Source of the DNA: Aphrocallistes beatrix
Lineage: Eukaryota > Porifera > Hexactinellida > Sceptrulophora > Aphrocallistidae
Assembly (NCBI GenBank): GCA_963281255.1
Contig: OY725488.1
Span: 9,893,524 to 9,957,523, forward strand
DNA: 64,000 nucleotides
Reading direction: 5' to 3'
Part shown: piece by piece, positions 21,822-33,831 of the stretch
Layout: each line of letters begins with the position of its first letter
Position numbering within the stretch: the first letter of the stretch is position 1
Notes under the pieces: generated by a model
The model's input: only the letters and a program-made list of their open reading frames with translations
Databases searched by the model: none
What the model was told of the DNA's origin: nothing
Made by a program: the position numbers and the translations under genes

Positions 21822-24510
21822 GGGTACCCATTTTTGAAAAGAAATGAATAAGCTTTGCGTGGGAACCTGTTAGAATTGTTATGATAATCTTTTACTTTGA
21901 ATACTACTTGTATGTAATAAGAATGCGATGGAGTAAATGTTATTCACTAAACAATGTAAATTTAACATCTATAAGTATTAATATTATAAATACTCGAAAT
22001 TTGGGTAGCCCAGGCGGTGCCTATATAATCCGATAAAACAAATTTACAATGCAGAGCATACATAATTTTGGATATGTAACTAATGAGAATCGCTTTTATC
22101 AAAAGAATCTTTAGCAAAACATGATCCATAATCATCATCGGTTCAAAGAATAGAATTAAGAAACCAGAAATGTTACATACATTCTCTTTAGTATAATATG
22201 GAAGCCGAATTTTAAAATTGAACACATATTATCTTGCATAAGTTCCATTTGATCAAAAACGCTATCATAATCTTGGAATGGGAGTTATATACGTATATAA
22301 TTATAAGCAACCTCATCACATTTTTATTACAAACAAGTAGTATTAATATTTAGAGATAATAAACACAATTTCAACTGATACCCACACCAGGTTATTCATT
22401 ACTTAAAATTGATACCCCTAACAGAGGGTGACCACCACTAAGAGAAGTACTCATTGTCTACCATCAGGACACCATTCCGTGTAGTACGTACTAATCATTC
22501 CTTCCCGAAGCGGTATGTCTTATCCGAATTTATACTGTACATTCTTAAGGTCTCTTGTGCGCGGTACTCTAGATAGGACGCTTTGAGTAATAAGTCTAGA
22601 TCTTGGTGGAGTATTGAATGGTTAAACTTTCTTGAAAATGATCTACACATATTAATGAGTTCATTGTGATCTAGAAGTCTTACGATTCAAGAATTCTACG
22701 ACTCAATCTTCTGACATATTTTGGGGAGATTTTGCCTAGACTTTCGAACTACCTTGAAAACTCAATACTATTTACCTGTGTGCCAAATTTCACATTTGTT
22801 GCACCTCCCACTTCCTCATTCAACCTGAACAAATAAAAACAGATTGAGTTTAAATATATATGATAAATACTCGAAATTTGGTCATCCCAGGTGGTCATGC
22901 CTATACAATCTCATAAAACAGATTTCCAAAGCAGGACATACATAGTATTTGAATAGGTAACTAAAATGAATATCGTCTTTATCAAAAGAAGCTTAGGCAA
23001 AACATGATTCAATACTAATCATAAGTTCAAAGAATAGAATGAGCAGATCAGAAATTTACTAATATCCTTCTAAGAATATGTGATCCAAAATAAATTAAAA
23101 ATAAATTAAAACCTGTGGGGTTCAAGAGCGAGAGAATCGAGTGATGGTAAGGAGGGTCTGGGCTTCCCCCCTCGAAAATCTTTAAATCATAGAAGCTTGA
23201 ATATCGATACAGCTATTGTTGGCACCTAGGGAAAGGAAAATCTCGGATTATAGTGGAATAAAAATGGAATTGGGATATATACAAGTATCTAGACACAATT
23301 AAAAGAATTTTGGGTTTAGTTGTAACCTTCACTAAGTTAGTGTGAAGTCCTGCCATACCACAGCTTCCTCCACGGCTCCAGACCTGGGAGGGGCCGGCCT
23401 CCCCCAAGCACACACACTTACCACCAATGGTAGGCATAAATGATTCCTTCCCAACGGGGGACGTCTTATCCGAGTTATACTGTACATTCCTAAGTTCTAT
23501 TGTAAATGTTTAATGGTTTAAAGCAGTTCATGTATTAATTGAACCATCTTCTACCGCATCCCTAGTCCAAAATCTGCAAGTTAATGTGAGGCATTATATG
23601 CAGTAGGCTATGCTTTCAACAATTAATACGCTAGTATTTGCATTATAGTTTAATAGAACATCACAAAATATGAATTAATGAAATATAATGAATGAATAAT
23701 TCTTTGGTCGATCCAACTTCGAATTATATTCAGCTAATTTTCTACACAGGGAACGCTTGAGATATCCAAACTGCTGCATTTTTTAAATTTTGAAAAACTA
23801 TTTCTTACCTATCACACGCAGATATTAATGAATTCGATATGGAAGACATAAAAAGCATTTTATAATAACATCAGAAAGCTAACCTTGCAAGTTCAATTCG
23901 AGCATATTATTTGTCTACAGCCTTTGTTTTTGTTAATCAAAGTGTATAATAGATATTGAAATACTATTTCATCCAACAATGGGAAATCCTATATATCAGG
24001 CCTATGCAACATACGACTCGCGGGCCAAATTTGGCCATAGACATATTTTTCTGGTCCGCGATCAATGGGATACCCAAACACACTTCTTTGGATATTTTTT
24101 GGTGCTTAATATGAAATATTTTCACCATCTCTACTATGCGTGAATTATTAATAGTATTCTGTTGCTTCTGTATCTTCATCACCTAAATAACAATGGCAGT
24201 TATTCAATTTCTTCGACTGGAATAACATATTTAAATATTCGGGATGGCAAAGGAAACTAAACTGTAAAATATAGATCATTTTCAATTTGGACCGATACTC
24301 ATCACTAAGCTTTCAATTTTGTTAGTCAGCACTGCTGTGTATGGTAGTAATCAAATCAATATACATTACAACAAAGGTGTCTATGTATAAGCAGAATTAG
24401 ACATTATCGGGATCCCGGAACTAAAACTCCAGATTGGATGCATCGAGTAATTAAGTATAGATCCTGTGGGGTATTGAATGATTAAACCTTCATCAAAAAG
24501 ATCAATACAT
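21822..24510. repeat. Gene-free region of orphan flank units and dispersed repeats
   Basis: Holds two orphan copies of the transporter 5' flank (21822-22290 and 22855-23095), the inverted copy of the 10690 repeat (23120-23425), a fragment of the foldback-element end (about 23535-23611) and a block matching 10243-10385 (about 23930-24412). It looks like the remains of earlier duplications of the transporter neighbourhood that have lost their genes. No open frame that I can support. Confidence 0.5.
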
Positions 24511-25218
24511 ATTAATAACAATGACAGTCTATTGTACAGTAGTGTTGCACAATGATTTATATTGTGAGAGTGAAGTCATATATATTGTTTAGAAAAGGTG
24601 TGAAAAATGATTTTCCAGTTTTTTGCAGAGTGTGATAATTTCGTCTAGATCTTCGAACTTAATCGTAGCCGCATCATTTGGATTTTCATATCTCTACGAC
24701 TTCAGGGCCGGCGCCACCTCATTTGAAGTGGTCTGGCTGAACTTAACTACGAAAGTTCAGTTCCTAGCAACGGCCAGGAATGTGAAAAAATTCCAGGCCG
24801 TTGCTATGCACGGACAGCCAAAAGATTCTCCAAATATGGTCAATATATATATCAAATTGCTGGAAATTTAGTGCTGAGCACGAATTTAGCATTAAATGAT
24901 GATCTGACATGGTTCAAAGAAGCTATTGATCTGGGATTCAGGCGTATACTATCGAATGTGGTTATTTTTCGTCATCACATTGCTACCTTAGTACAATCAA
25001 CACTCTTTCTTACTAGATGTAGACATTATTCAATCTTATTGAATGAAGTGTATGATCTAGCATATCGTATTAAAAGCGCAACAACCGGACCACTTTAGCT
25101 TTTTCTTAAAAGTGGTCCGGTGAAAACCGGACCAACCGGACCGGTGGCGCCGGCCCTGGACTTGCTAATTCTTCAACCAATTCGGGCAAACAAATCCTAC
25201 CGTTTTAAAATATAAGAT
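24511..25218 (+). mobile_element. 3' part of a Helitron-like element, carrying a nested insertion
   Basis: Matches the tail of the elements at 25219-26192 and 50326-51822: GGTGTGAAAAATGATTTTCC, TCTCTACGACTT, a (CAAA)n-like run and a final AATATAAGAT. It is split by the 456-bp insertion at 24703-25158. It ends at 25218, where the next element of the family begins immediately, head to tail. Confidence 0.6.
24703..25158. mobile_element. DNA transposon/MITE with CAGGGCCGGCGCCACC ends and 5-bp target duplication
   Basis: A 456-bp element with perfect inverted ends CAGGGCCGGCGCCACC and a 5-bp duplication GACTT (24698-24702, 25159-25163). The empty site is visible in the family member at 50326-51822, which reads CTCTACGACTTGCCAATTC here. 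The ends resemble hAT, but the target duplication is 5 bp, not 8. Near the right end there is an internal hairpin (CCGGACCACTTT with AAAGTGGTCCGG-type arms). Non-coding. Confidence 0.85.
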
Positions 25219-26192
25219 ACTAGAAGCGCGCTTCGCTTGCTTGCGCTGCGCGGCTTGCGGACACTGCGTGTCCGCAGAGTCGCCCTGCGTGCGCCTAGAG
25301 TTACTCAATCTAACCTATTCTGGGATTTTTTTACTTCATATAAATATTTTAAACAAAGGTTAACAAAAAATTTCTAATATCGATCCGAAAATATCTAGCC
25401 TATTTTTTTAAATTTGTTTACTTTATGTATATATCGTGAACAAAAGTAAACAAATTAATTATCAAACTTACTCGAAAATTCGATATTCGAAATCTACACC
25501 CCTGAAAACCCCATGTCAACCGTTGAGAGCTAGTTTCTAGCATCTTTTTTAGATTCGTTTACTTTATGTATATATTGTAAACAAAAGTAAACAAATAATT
25601 TATCATATAGATCTGAAAATATGATATTCGAAATCTACACCCTGAAAACCCCCATATCAACCGTTGAAATCTAGTTTCTGGCATATTTTTGAGATTTGTT
25701 TACTTTATGTATCTATTGTAAACAAAAGTAAACAAATTAATTTTCAAATCTACTCGAAAATATGATATTCGCAATCTACACCCCTGAAAACCCCACATCA
25801 ACCTTTGGAAGCTAGTCTTTAGCATTATTTTCAAAATTCATCAAATGGTGTGATAATATGTATTATAAAGGTGTGAAAATATGCACATAATTTTTTTAAT
25901 TGCTATACACTATAATACTATTAAGATATCAAACATAACTTGTGGCTTTGAATTATTCATAACAATGACGATCTATTGTAGTGTCGTACAATAATTACTA
26001 TTGTGATAGTGTAGTCCTGTATTTAGTATAGAAAAGGTGTGAAAAATTCGCTTAGATCTCAAAACTTAATCGTAGTCATATCATTTGACACCTACATGCC
26101 AATTTTCACACCTCTACGACTTGCCATTATTTGATCAATTCGGACAAACAAACAAACAAACAAACAAATCCTAGCATTTTAATATATAAGAT
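25219..26192 (+). mobile_element. Helitron-like element with minisatellite (short copy)
   Basis: In order: a GC-rich head (25225-25312, GCGCGCTTCGCTTGCTTGCG); a tandem array (about 25320-25800) with period 141 bp, about 3.5 units; a unique tail with repeated GGTGTGAAAA words; (CAAA)n; and the end ATATATAAGAT. The absence of inverted ends, the internal array and the microsatellite resemble DINE-1/Helentron-type non-autonomous Helitrons. That class is my inference, as no Rep/helicase is present. Confidence 0.55.
25320..25800 (+). repeat. 141-bp minisatellite array, about 3.5 units
   Basis: The word CTTTATGTAT recurs at 25421, 25562 and 25703, exactly 141 bp apart. Each unit contains GTAAACAAAAGTAAACAAAT and ACCCCATGTCAACCGTTG-like blocks. 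Confidence 0.85.
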
Positions 26193-26384
26193 ATACGTGT
26201 ATATAAAAGACTACTGTTACATTGTAGTGTTTTCTAGGTAAAGTTTATATTTTCAACTAATCAAGTAACACCATTTGTTCCGTATTCATTATCTAATACC
26301 TGGGTATGAACCAAGTTCCACCCCAGTGTAAAACATCATTTTAGTAAAGCCCTCGATTTATTAATAATCGTATCCTATGGTAGG

Positions 26385-26891
26385 GTACCAAATTTTGGAA
26401 AAACAATAACTAACCTGGGGGTGGGGAACCAGTTAATGTTGTTTTATACTCTCTTAATATTGATTAAATGTATCAAAAATGCATTGAGATGGTATACATG
26501 AAATAAAGTAAATTTAATAGCTACAAGTATTAGTATTATAAATATTCAAAATTAGGTCATTCCAGGTGGTCATGCCTATACATTCTCATTAAACAAATTT
26601 ACAAAGCAGAGTATACACACTTGAATAGGTAACTAAAATGTGGATAGTTTTTATCAAAAGAATCGGCAAAACTGATTCAATACTCATCAAAGGATAGAAT
26701 TAGCATACCAGAAATTTACGTAGATCGCTTGCAAGAATCTGGAGTCCAAGTCAGCATAGGATATTACTTGCATCTCGTCGAAAAAAACAATTTTGGAATA
26801 GAAGTTATATATATAATGTATAAACACGTATATACCTACAAGATGCAGTAGCATTCATTCAAAACAGTTAAAAAAGATCTGTTAATTTCAG
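26385..26891 (+). repeat. 5' flank unit of transporter copy 3, with conserved splice-like end
   Basis: Diverged version of the unit at 12114-12660; ends GTTAATTTCAG at 26891, 19 bp before the ATG of the third transporter. This keeps the AG/ATG spacing although most of the unit has changed. Confidence 0.5.
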
Positions 26892-26910
26892 ATACACATT
26901 AACCCACGCT

Positions 26911-28245
26911 ATGATGTTCAGGATCCCAGATAAAGACTTTCCCTTGCTAGCCATACACGTTTGCTTGACAACAACGCTTGCTTTCGCAGCAATGAGTTTC
27001 TTTCAAGCAACCACTTCTCCAATTGAAAAGGAAATATTGGAGGAAGGCATCCTGACAGCCAAAACATATCCTCTATTTGTCTCTGCACTATATTTAGGAG
27101 CTATTTTCTCTAGTCTCATTTCTGGACCAATTAGTGAGTGGTTGGGTCTCAAACACACTCTGGTTATTTTCTCCCCTTTAGCTGGATTGGGGGTATTTCT
27201 AATCATTCTTGGATTCAACGGTATTTTGATCATTGCAGGGAGGTTTCTAATAGGATTATTCTTCGGCCTTATTACATCAATTGTTCCCGTTTTCAATGCT
27301 GAAGTCTCAACTTCTTCTATGAGAAAATTATTTGGTTCTCTCTTGGGTCTCTCAATTCGTTCTGGATACATTTTGAGTTATGTGCTTGGAATTTGGATAG
27401 AATTTCGATGGCTTACTACAATCTATTTAATATTTTTAGTGGTTGTTGTACTCAACTTATTTTTTCCTTATGAGAGTCCTCAGTGGTTGAAAAGCAAATG
27501 TTGGATAAATAAAAGCTATAAAGCCGAAAAGTATTACGGCAAAAAAGAAAATTCTACTTCAGAAACAAAGACTACGGCTGCTTCATGTTTGTTAACACAA
27601 TCCTTGCCACTCGATAAGGAATTACCCCTCAGTTTCATGTCATGGACCATTACCCGACCTTTGCTAATCTGTATCAGCACACATGTGTTGAAAACATGTT
27701 CTGGATATCTGTTACTCAACGGATTCTGTGCTCACTTATTGAAAAGTGTTGTCAATTTTGACTCTAAAGTTGCGTCATTATTTTATATGGCATTCCAATT
27801 GGTTGGTTCCATCGTTTTCATTTGGATTATTCAGAAAGTGAATTGGAAGAGGTTAATCATGCTAACTACAGCCATTCAGATGTTAGCCAATATAATTCTG
27901 GCAATCACAATGTTCCTTTCAATCAGAAAATACAACTGTGAAAACAATTTCGATTCACTTCCCCAATGCACCATTCTAGAATATGCTATCTTGCTCAGCA
28001 TCATCGTCTATGGATTCATATCAGCTGTTGGATGGAGTTCGATAGCCTGGTGGTTGTATGGGGAGATTCTACATCTGAGGCACCGACGAATCTCAGCAGG
28101 AATTGCTACACTGTCAAGTTTCATAGCTGAGTGCTTAAATCAGCTAATTGCTCCGTTATTAGTCGAGTACTTAGGACCTGATATAGTATTCCTAGGTTGT
28201 ACGTTTGTTTGCTTGATTGCTTTGATAATGCAATGGTTCTATTAA
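26911..28245 (+). CDS. SLC2/GLUT-like major facilitator transporter (copy 3)
   Basis: 444 aa, intronless, the most diverged of the three (N-terminus MMFRIPDKDF; changes such as LGLKHTL for LGIKHTL and FPYESPQWL for FPHESPQWL) but with all the same transporter motifs and no lesion. Its 3' flank differs from that of copies 1 and 2 right after the stop, so it belongs to an older duplication. The first two codons are both ATG; the copies at 12681 and 19465 start one codon later by alignment, so either is possible. Confidence 0.85.
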   Translation: MMFRIPDKDFPLLAIHVCLTTTLAFAAMSFFQATTSPIEKEILEEGILTAKTYPLFVSALYLGAIFSSLISGPISEWLGLKHTLVIFSPLAGLGVFLIILGFNGILIIAGRFLIGLFFGLITSIVPVFNAEVSTSSMRKLFGSLLGLSIRSGYILSYVLGIWIEFRWLTTIYLIFLVVVVLNLFFPYESPQWLKSKCWINKSYKAEKYYGKKENSTSETKTTAASCLLTQSLPLDKELPLSFMSWTITRPLLICISTHVLKTCSGYLLLNGFCAHLLKSVVNFDSKVASLFYMAFQLVGSIVFIWIIQKVNWKRLIMLTTAIQMLANIILAITMFLSIRKYNCENNFDSLPQCTILEYAILLSIIVYGFISAVGWSSIAWWLYGEILHLRHRRISAGIATLSSFIAECLNQLIAPLLVEYLGPDIVFLGCTFVCLIALIMQWFY

Positions 28246-28429
28246 AGTTACATATGTTAATATCTTGAAAAATCTTATCGAATGTGGGCTCACACCTCAA
28301 TATTGGGACTCCATAATTACTTGGTAAATATTCACTTCGTGTAAACCCTTTTCCTAGCAAGATATTCAGTATTAGCTATTGAGTTCTCGTTTCTTGCTAA
28401 AAGTCTGCATTTGTTTAATGGTGCGTAAA

Positions 28430-28860
28430 TAATATATATTAAAATGCTTGGATTTTTGTTTGTTTGTTTGTTTGTCCAAATTGATTGAAGAATTGGTAAG
28501 TCGTAGAGATATGAAAATTAGCATGTAGGTGTCAAATGATGAATCTACGATTTAATACGAAGAACTAAGCGAAACTTTCACACCTCTGCAAAAAAATGGA
28601 AAACAATATATCACACTTTTTCTATACAAAAATATGTATGGTTTCATTCTCACAATAGAAATTATTGTACGATACTATTGTAGGCTGTTATTGTTATTAA
28701 TATTTCAAAGCAATAACTTATACAGATGCCTCAATTATATTACAGTATATAAAAGTAAAAAATGTTTGTGTATATTTTCACACCTTTATATACATATTTT
28801 AACATCATTTGGTGAATGTTAAAAATTCGAAGAATCTGAAATTAAAATAATGCGTAGTGG
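28430..28860 (-). mobile_element. Inverted tail fragment of the Helitron-like family
   Basis: Read on the minus strand: the GGTGTGAAAATAT word, GTCGTAGAGAT-complementary sequence, the (CAAA)n run (TTTGTTTGTTTGTTTG on plus) and the ATATATT end. Head and minisatellite are missing. Confidence 0.6.
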
Positions 28861-29362
28861 AAAGAAAAGAAAATAATTTTTAAGTTAAATAACTTTCAAA
28901 TAGTAAGAGTTGTGTAGGATTCAAGGTTGCTGTGGGAATGGAATTTCAATTCCTATCCCAATTCCACAAAATTTCAGTAGGAGTTGGCACAGAAACACAT
29001 TAAAACCACAATAAACACCCACAGGAAATTCTCACAGAATCGCATAGAATTTGCAGATCTTAATAGAATAATTCAATTTAAATAATCACGGTTAAGAAAA
29101 ATATGCAAAAAGTAGAATCTAGAATAAACCCACTGGATGATGTGTACAATGAACATTGGATAAAATAGTCTTCACAATGAATTCCGGCAGAATCCCACAG
29201 ATTCCACATATGGGATACCCATATGCGTCATTCCCAATTCCCATCCCATATGGAAATCTGTAGGTACTCCCAGTGGCGCCGAACTTTTCGAAATCTAAGG
29301 AGAATCTAGGCTAATTTCTGGGACGGAACAACTGCCGTTCATTTAAAATAAACTATAGGCAG
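28861..29362. other. Intergenic with degenerate GGGAAT-rich repeats
   Basis: Contains several imperfect GGAATTGGGAT / ATTCCCATCCCATATG words in both orientations between 28930 and 29260. No gene. Confidence 0.35.
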
Positions 29363-29453
29363 CAGTGACGGACTGGCTAGAAAAATCTTGCCCGGGAAAA
29401 TTCCATTTCCTACTGGCCCACCAGGATATTTACTGCTGGCTAGTACGTCACTG
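29363..29453. mobile_element. Short hAT-like MITE, 91 bp
   Basis: Ends CAGTGACGGACTGGC and CAGTGACGTACTAGC are inverted repeats of the style of hAT ends. I do not see a clean 8-bp duplication. It lies at the 3' end of the NLR-like pseudogene. Confidence 0.55.
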
Positions 29454-29459
29454 TTACGT

Positions 29460-32400
29460 AGGTAACACACATACAACCAAATTCTATTCAAGACCATAAT
29501 GCGTGACATAGTACATGTCAGCAGTCTGTGAAGAATCTTGACAGGTTCAGGATCAGGTTTAGAGAAGTTTTTTCTATTCATGTCAAGTCTCTTGAAATGT
29601 TTGAGAGTTGAGATTAGTTGAGTGAGGTAGACACAAGAGTTGGAATTCAGTTTACAATACTTTACTTCTAAACGTCTCAAGGTTGGATGACACAGCAGTG
29701 CTCTACACAGGCATGATATTCCAGATTCAAGAGTGGAACTCTTTCTAGACACAAATGGAGTAACCTGAGTTTACTTATTGCAGTGGTCAATGGAATGACG
29801 TCATCAGGTTGTAGCTCAGTGTAATATAGGACAATCTCCACTAAGCAAGAACAGGAACTCAGAGATGAGAACACTTCTGCACAGCTGTTCAGTCCTATTC
29901 TATGCAAATAATCCAACCTCAACCCTCTGAGTGTGTCTGCACTAGCACTCAGCAGTTGTATGAGATGGCGCTTAAGCTCTGAGTCTCTAGGGTATTCATA
30001 TGTAGCTAGTTCTAAGTATATTTGAAGTTGGAGAGTTTGCTCATATAAGGTAGCAGTGAGTAGATATTTGTATCAGCTTGTAATGCTATCTCCTGTATGT
30101 TGGATAGTTGAGGTAGGAGAGTTTCTAGCAGCTCTATAGAATCAGGAGGAATACGGTAGAGGTGCAAACTTGTCAGATGTGACGTATTGAGACATGGAAG
30201 TAAGGTCTTGTACTCACTGGAGTCAAATGAACTAAAGAAAAGGTTGTCAGTAGAATTAAGCTGATTAGCTAAATATTGCAGACACCGAGGTGTCAATTGA
30301 GGGGAGATTAAACATAAACTTGAGAAAGGTGTGAAAACAGAAGTAGGTGACATATCAGCTGATACAGTGGTGGAGAGATTACATAAGAAAAGTTCTAAAC
30401 TAATCTTAGTGTCTGATGGCAGCTGACACTCTCGGATGGTGTTACTGTAATCAGATAGAGTAGAAGAGTCTTGAAGCTCCATCCTCACAGCTAAGTACCT
30501 GAGAGAACAGGAAGTCAGGCTAGCTATCAGTGCTCTGAACTGAGTTAGTGGGATGTGTTCTGTATCGATGTACTATATCAGCTGTATAGAATGGAGGAGT
30601 GGTAGAGATTTGAGGAAACACTCCCACTCATTGGGAGGAGTGGCACTTTTGAGATAGAAGCAAGGTGACTGTGGAAGGAAAGCTCTGAAATAAGGAAAGG
30701 AGTTGAAGTTAAAATCGGAGTTGGATTCAAAAAGTAATGTAGACAAACTCAGGTAATTCTCCGTAAATTCTGTCCATCCCATGACAGCTTGTATATCAAA
30801 CGTAGAGAAAGAGTTAAAACCAGTTACCACATGATATGCGAATTGATGGCGTATTGGCATATCTACCATGGTAACGGGAGTGTTGGGATGGTATTTGTAG
30901 AGGATATACAAAACGCGTAGACCTGAGTCACACAACAGACCGCAGAGGAAACGCAACATCATCCTGAACAGGTTGAACATGTCGCTGGAATGGACGATGT
31001 AGCGGACACTGGCACACTGATCCCCCATGAGCACTCACTCAGCCAGAACGTACCGATGAATTCCTGCATCGTCAGGTGTGCGAAGGACCGCACCATCGTG
31101 ACAAACCCCATGATGTCCTTCTGCAGGTGCTCTATTAACAGTCCGAGACACTGGCACTCCCTCAGCTCCTTGTCCACGAGGAGAGTCACACGAGAAGAAG
31201 AGGTCAGCTGGCGAAAGGCCAATCCCTGGTACGCTATCTCTCTGATCCTGCGAAGACACTGTCTGACGTTGGGTGCAGGTGGAAGAGAGGGACTCTTCTT
31301 GCCCATCGGTGTGTGTAGAGCTGAGTCAGAGTCTGGACGCTAACTTTGTCGGACTCTCTGACGAGACTGGCGGTGAGAGAAGCATTCACCGGCACCAGTG
31401 ACAGCTGATCGATCTCGTCATGAAGGTAGAGCAGTCTCTTCCACTTCATCATCTTATCCTCGCCCTCCTTCTCTAGCTGTTTCTGGAAGTACAGGTCTCT
31501 GTTCTCCGGAGAAAATCCCAGCAAGAATCGATCGATGAGGAGTGAGTGTGCGGTGGAGGTATCGAAGTAGACTCCCGGTCTGCTGGTCAGGAGGATGGTG
31601 CAGTGGGTGAGGGTGCGACGAGTCAGGAGGAGGAAGAGGAGAGTCTTATCGAAGGGGACTCCTCACGAACTCGTCCATGCTGTCCAGTATTAGCAGCAAG
31701 TCCTGGCCCTCTGACTCGACGAGGTGCTGAGATAGATCAGAGGTCCACCTGGAGCCGATGGGCATTCCCAAGAAGATCCACTTTTGGATGAATTCAGCGT
31801 CGATGGAGCGTTCTCGAGTCGATACGGAGGTCTCCATGTCGTGCCATTCAGGGGTGCGACAGGGAATGGAGACGGAGTAGAGGAACAGAGACAGCTGTCC
31901 CTTCCCGAGCCTGAGAGCGTTCCTACGGCAAAGGAATGTCTTTCCACTCCCAAGGTTTCCGATCACGCACCAGATCTGATTCTGGGACAGATCGTATTTC
32001 TTCAGTTCTTCTGCGAAATCTACAGGAACTATCCTGACTTCCTTTCTTGAGATCTTTCGAAGGAACTCAATCTCGTTGTAAGTGGTCTCATCTTCCACTT
32101 TTATCACTTCAGGTATCTGGCCTACGATGGTGAGTGGCAAGTAGACGGACTCTTTTTTGAAAAGGTCTTCATCGTCTAATGTCTGCTTCACCTTCTTACT
32201 CTGAGTCGTGACGAAATCTCTCAGACTTCTCTCTCATTGGACCAAGTCCTTTGCCTGTGTGTCCACTTCTTTCTTCAGTTTCCTGATGAACAGATTGTCA
32301 GGCATGTCAGTGAAGAGAAACTGATGCGTAGCTATTCTATCAGCTAAATCTTCTCTTTTGAGACTTTGCATCAAATGTATGAGTTTGCTTAAGTCAGCTG

Positions 32401-32728
32401 TTATAAAGCCATTGCTTATCAACAATTCTTTCTTCGCTTCGAAGTTCAGTTTCGCATCAATGCGCATGATCCACCATTCTAAACTTTGTATTGCGTCTAA
32501 GGGCAATCTTCGAATCCAGGGGGGGCTCGAGCCCCACCAGCCCCCCCGGGTTCGGCGCCTATGGTCGTGTTCTTCCCATTTATTAAGCGTGAAAACGAAT
32601 TCGAATCCATCTGCAATATCTTCAAACATTCCTGCAGGTAGATCGGGTAGCTGTGTTAACAACTTGATGTTGTCAGAAGTTAGGTTTTCTGTGAATTCTA
32701 TACTTCTCCAAATTTCTTCTAAATCCAT
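29460..32728 (-). pseudogene. NLR-like NACHT/LRR gene, broken (copy 1)
   Basis: Intracellular immune-receptor-like architecture on the minus strand. From 32728 the first ~165 residues form a helical region with death-fold-like pattern (LIHLMQSLKREDLADRI). An in-frame TGA follows at 32236-32234. The same frame continues into a NACHT NTPase with Walker A GNLGSGKTFL (31960-31931) and Walker B LLLILDSMDEF (31699-31667). After a frameshift near 31650 come ILLTSRPG, the helical part (RSFAHLTMQEF) and leucine-rich-like stretches (HLTSLHLYR, LRRLEVKYC) in several frames down to about 29460. A GC-rich insertion at about 32518-32572 adds a WWGSSPPW-type stretch. The stop and several frameshifts make it a pseudogene unless the assembly is at fault. 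Confidence 0.8.
32518..32572 (-). mobile_element. Small GC-rich insertion in the NLR-like gene
   Basis: Minus-strand ATAGGCGCCGAACC followed by G-rich and CTCGAGCCCCC sequence, flanked by AT-richer coding sequence on both sides. The ATAGGCGCC start resembles hAT-type ends (compare CATAGGCGT at 17510). It keeps the frame open but is unlike the rest of the protein. Confidence 0.4.
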
Positions 32729-33253
32729 TGGTTAATAAATCATAAACAACTAACCAAGTAACTTCCAGGTCAAGTTTGTACAAGTAGTGCAGCAGAGTAG
32801 CGAAAAAATTGTGCATTTTATGGTACAAGCATGAAATTTGGTGCAATAATTCTATGCAACATAAGTTTCATTTAAAGATCAGGACCCACTTCCAAAAGTG
32901 AGTATTTTGGCTTTGGTGTATATTTTAATTTTACACCTTCCACATATGGTAATACTACTTAAAACTCGAATTTGGCTCTAGTTAGATATGGTAAATATAC
33001 TATCTTTGAATATGAAATCATGCATGCTGAGTTCGAAAGGCTATCCTAAATTTATGTAAATTTGACTGGGTTTTTGCGTTTGCGGTTTTCACACCATTTG
33101 ATATATGGTGATGCTGTTTAAAAATCGTATTCTCCACTAATTGGATATGGTCAATGTATTAATAACTTCGAATGTGGAGTTAAGAAGCTTTACTGGCACT
33201 TAAATATATATTGGTTTTGACTTTGTGGTTCTACCTAGTTCAGTCGATGACAG

Positions 33254-33529
33254 TCATCTACCTGAGACTCGATGCAGAACAAGGAGCCTTTTAAGGTCAA
33301 TATCCATAGGCAAGCACTCTTCATTCTCAAATTCATTTAGTTTGGCTGCTAGAGAATTATATCCACTTCTAACATTTGGATTAGTATTTCTCCCTGGAGA
33401 CTGCAGGGGATTGCCATTATCTTTCTGGCACAATACACACAGCTCCCAGTTAGTGGTGGATGTAATAGTCTTGGGCTGCTTTGACCTGCTTAAATGAGCA
33501 GGATCTATCAGCATGAAACGCTTGGCCAT
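33254..33529 (-). CDS. Small ORF inside the foldback element, CxxC-containing N-terminal fragment
   Basis: 91 codons starting MAKRFMLIDPAHL, with NWELCVLCQKDNG, a C-x-x-C pair after an aromatic residue, then GYNSLAAKLNEFENEECLP. The W-x-x-C-x-x-C-Q followed by a GY...L...F segment resembles an uncharacterised N-terminal zinc-binding-like region I associate with repetitive invertebrate proteins. I cannot name the family. It ends soon after, so it is probably only the first part of a longer, lost protein. Its position at the core of a long-inverted-repeat element suggests cargo or a relic of that element's own gene. Confidence 0.4.
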   Translation of the reverse strand: MAKRFMLIDPAHLSRSKQPKTITSTTNWELCVLCQKDNGNPLQSPGRNTNPNVRSGYNSLAAKLNEFENEECLPMDIDLKRLLVLHRVSGR

Positions 33530-33831
33530 TAGATATAAAATAACAGGAGAGAGATATTCAATAGTTACAATTAAATACTAGGCTAAACTCGACCTGATAA
33601 AGGATAAAATGTTGTATAGATAATGTTTGTCAAGTATACAAACTAAAACCAATACGATGAAATAAAAAATATCAGCAATTTCAGTATAAATAGAATGGTG
33701 AAAACCTAACAAAAGCAGTGAAATTTTAATATATCCATTCGAGCCTTTCAACTATATATGATTTCCTATTCAACGATAACATAATTGCTATGTGCAACCA
33801 ACCAAATACGAGTTGATAAATTGATCCAATG

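Noticed and set aside
25320-25800. CRISPR-like array
   Set aside because: Regular 141-bp repeats have no spacers, belong to a transposon-like element, and the genome is animal.
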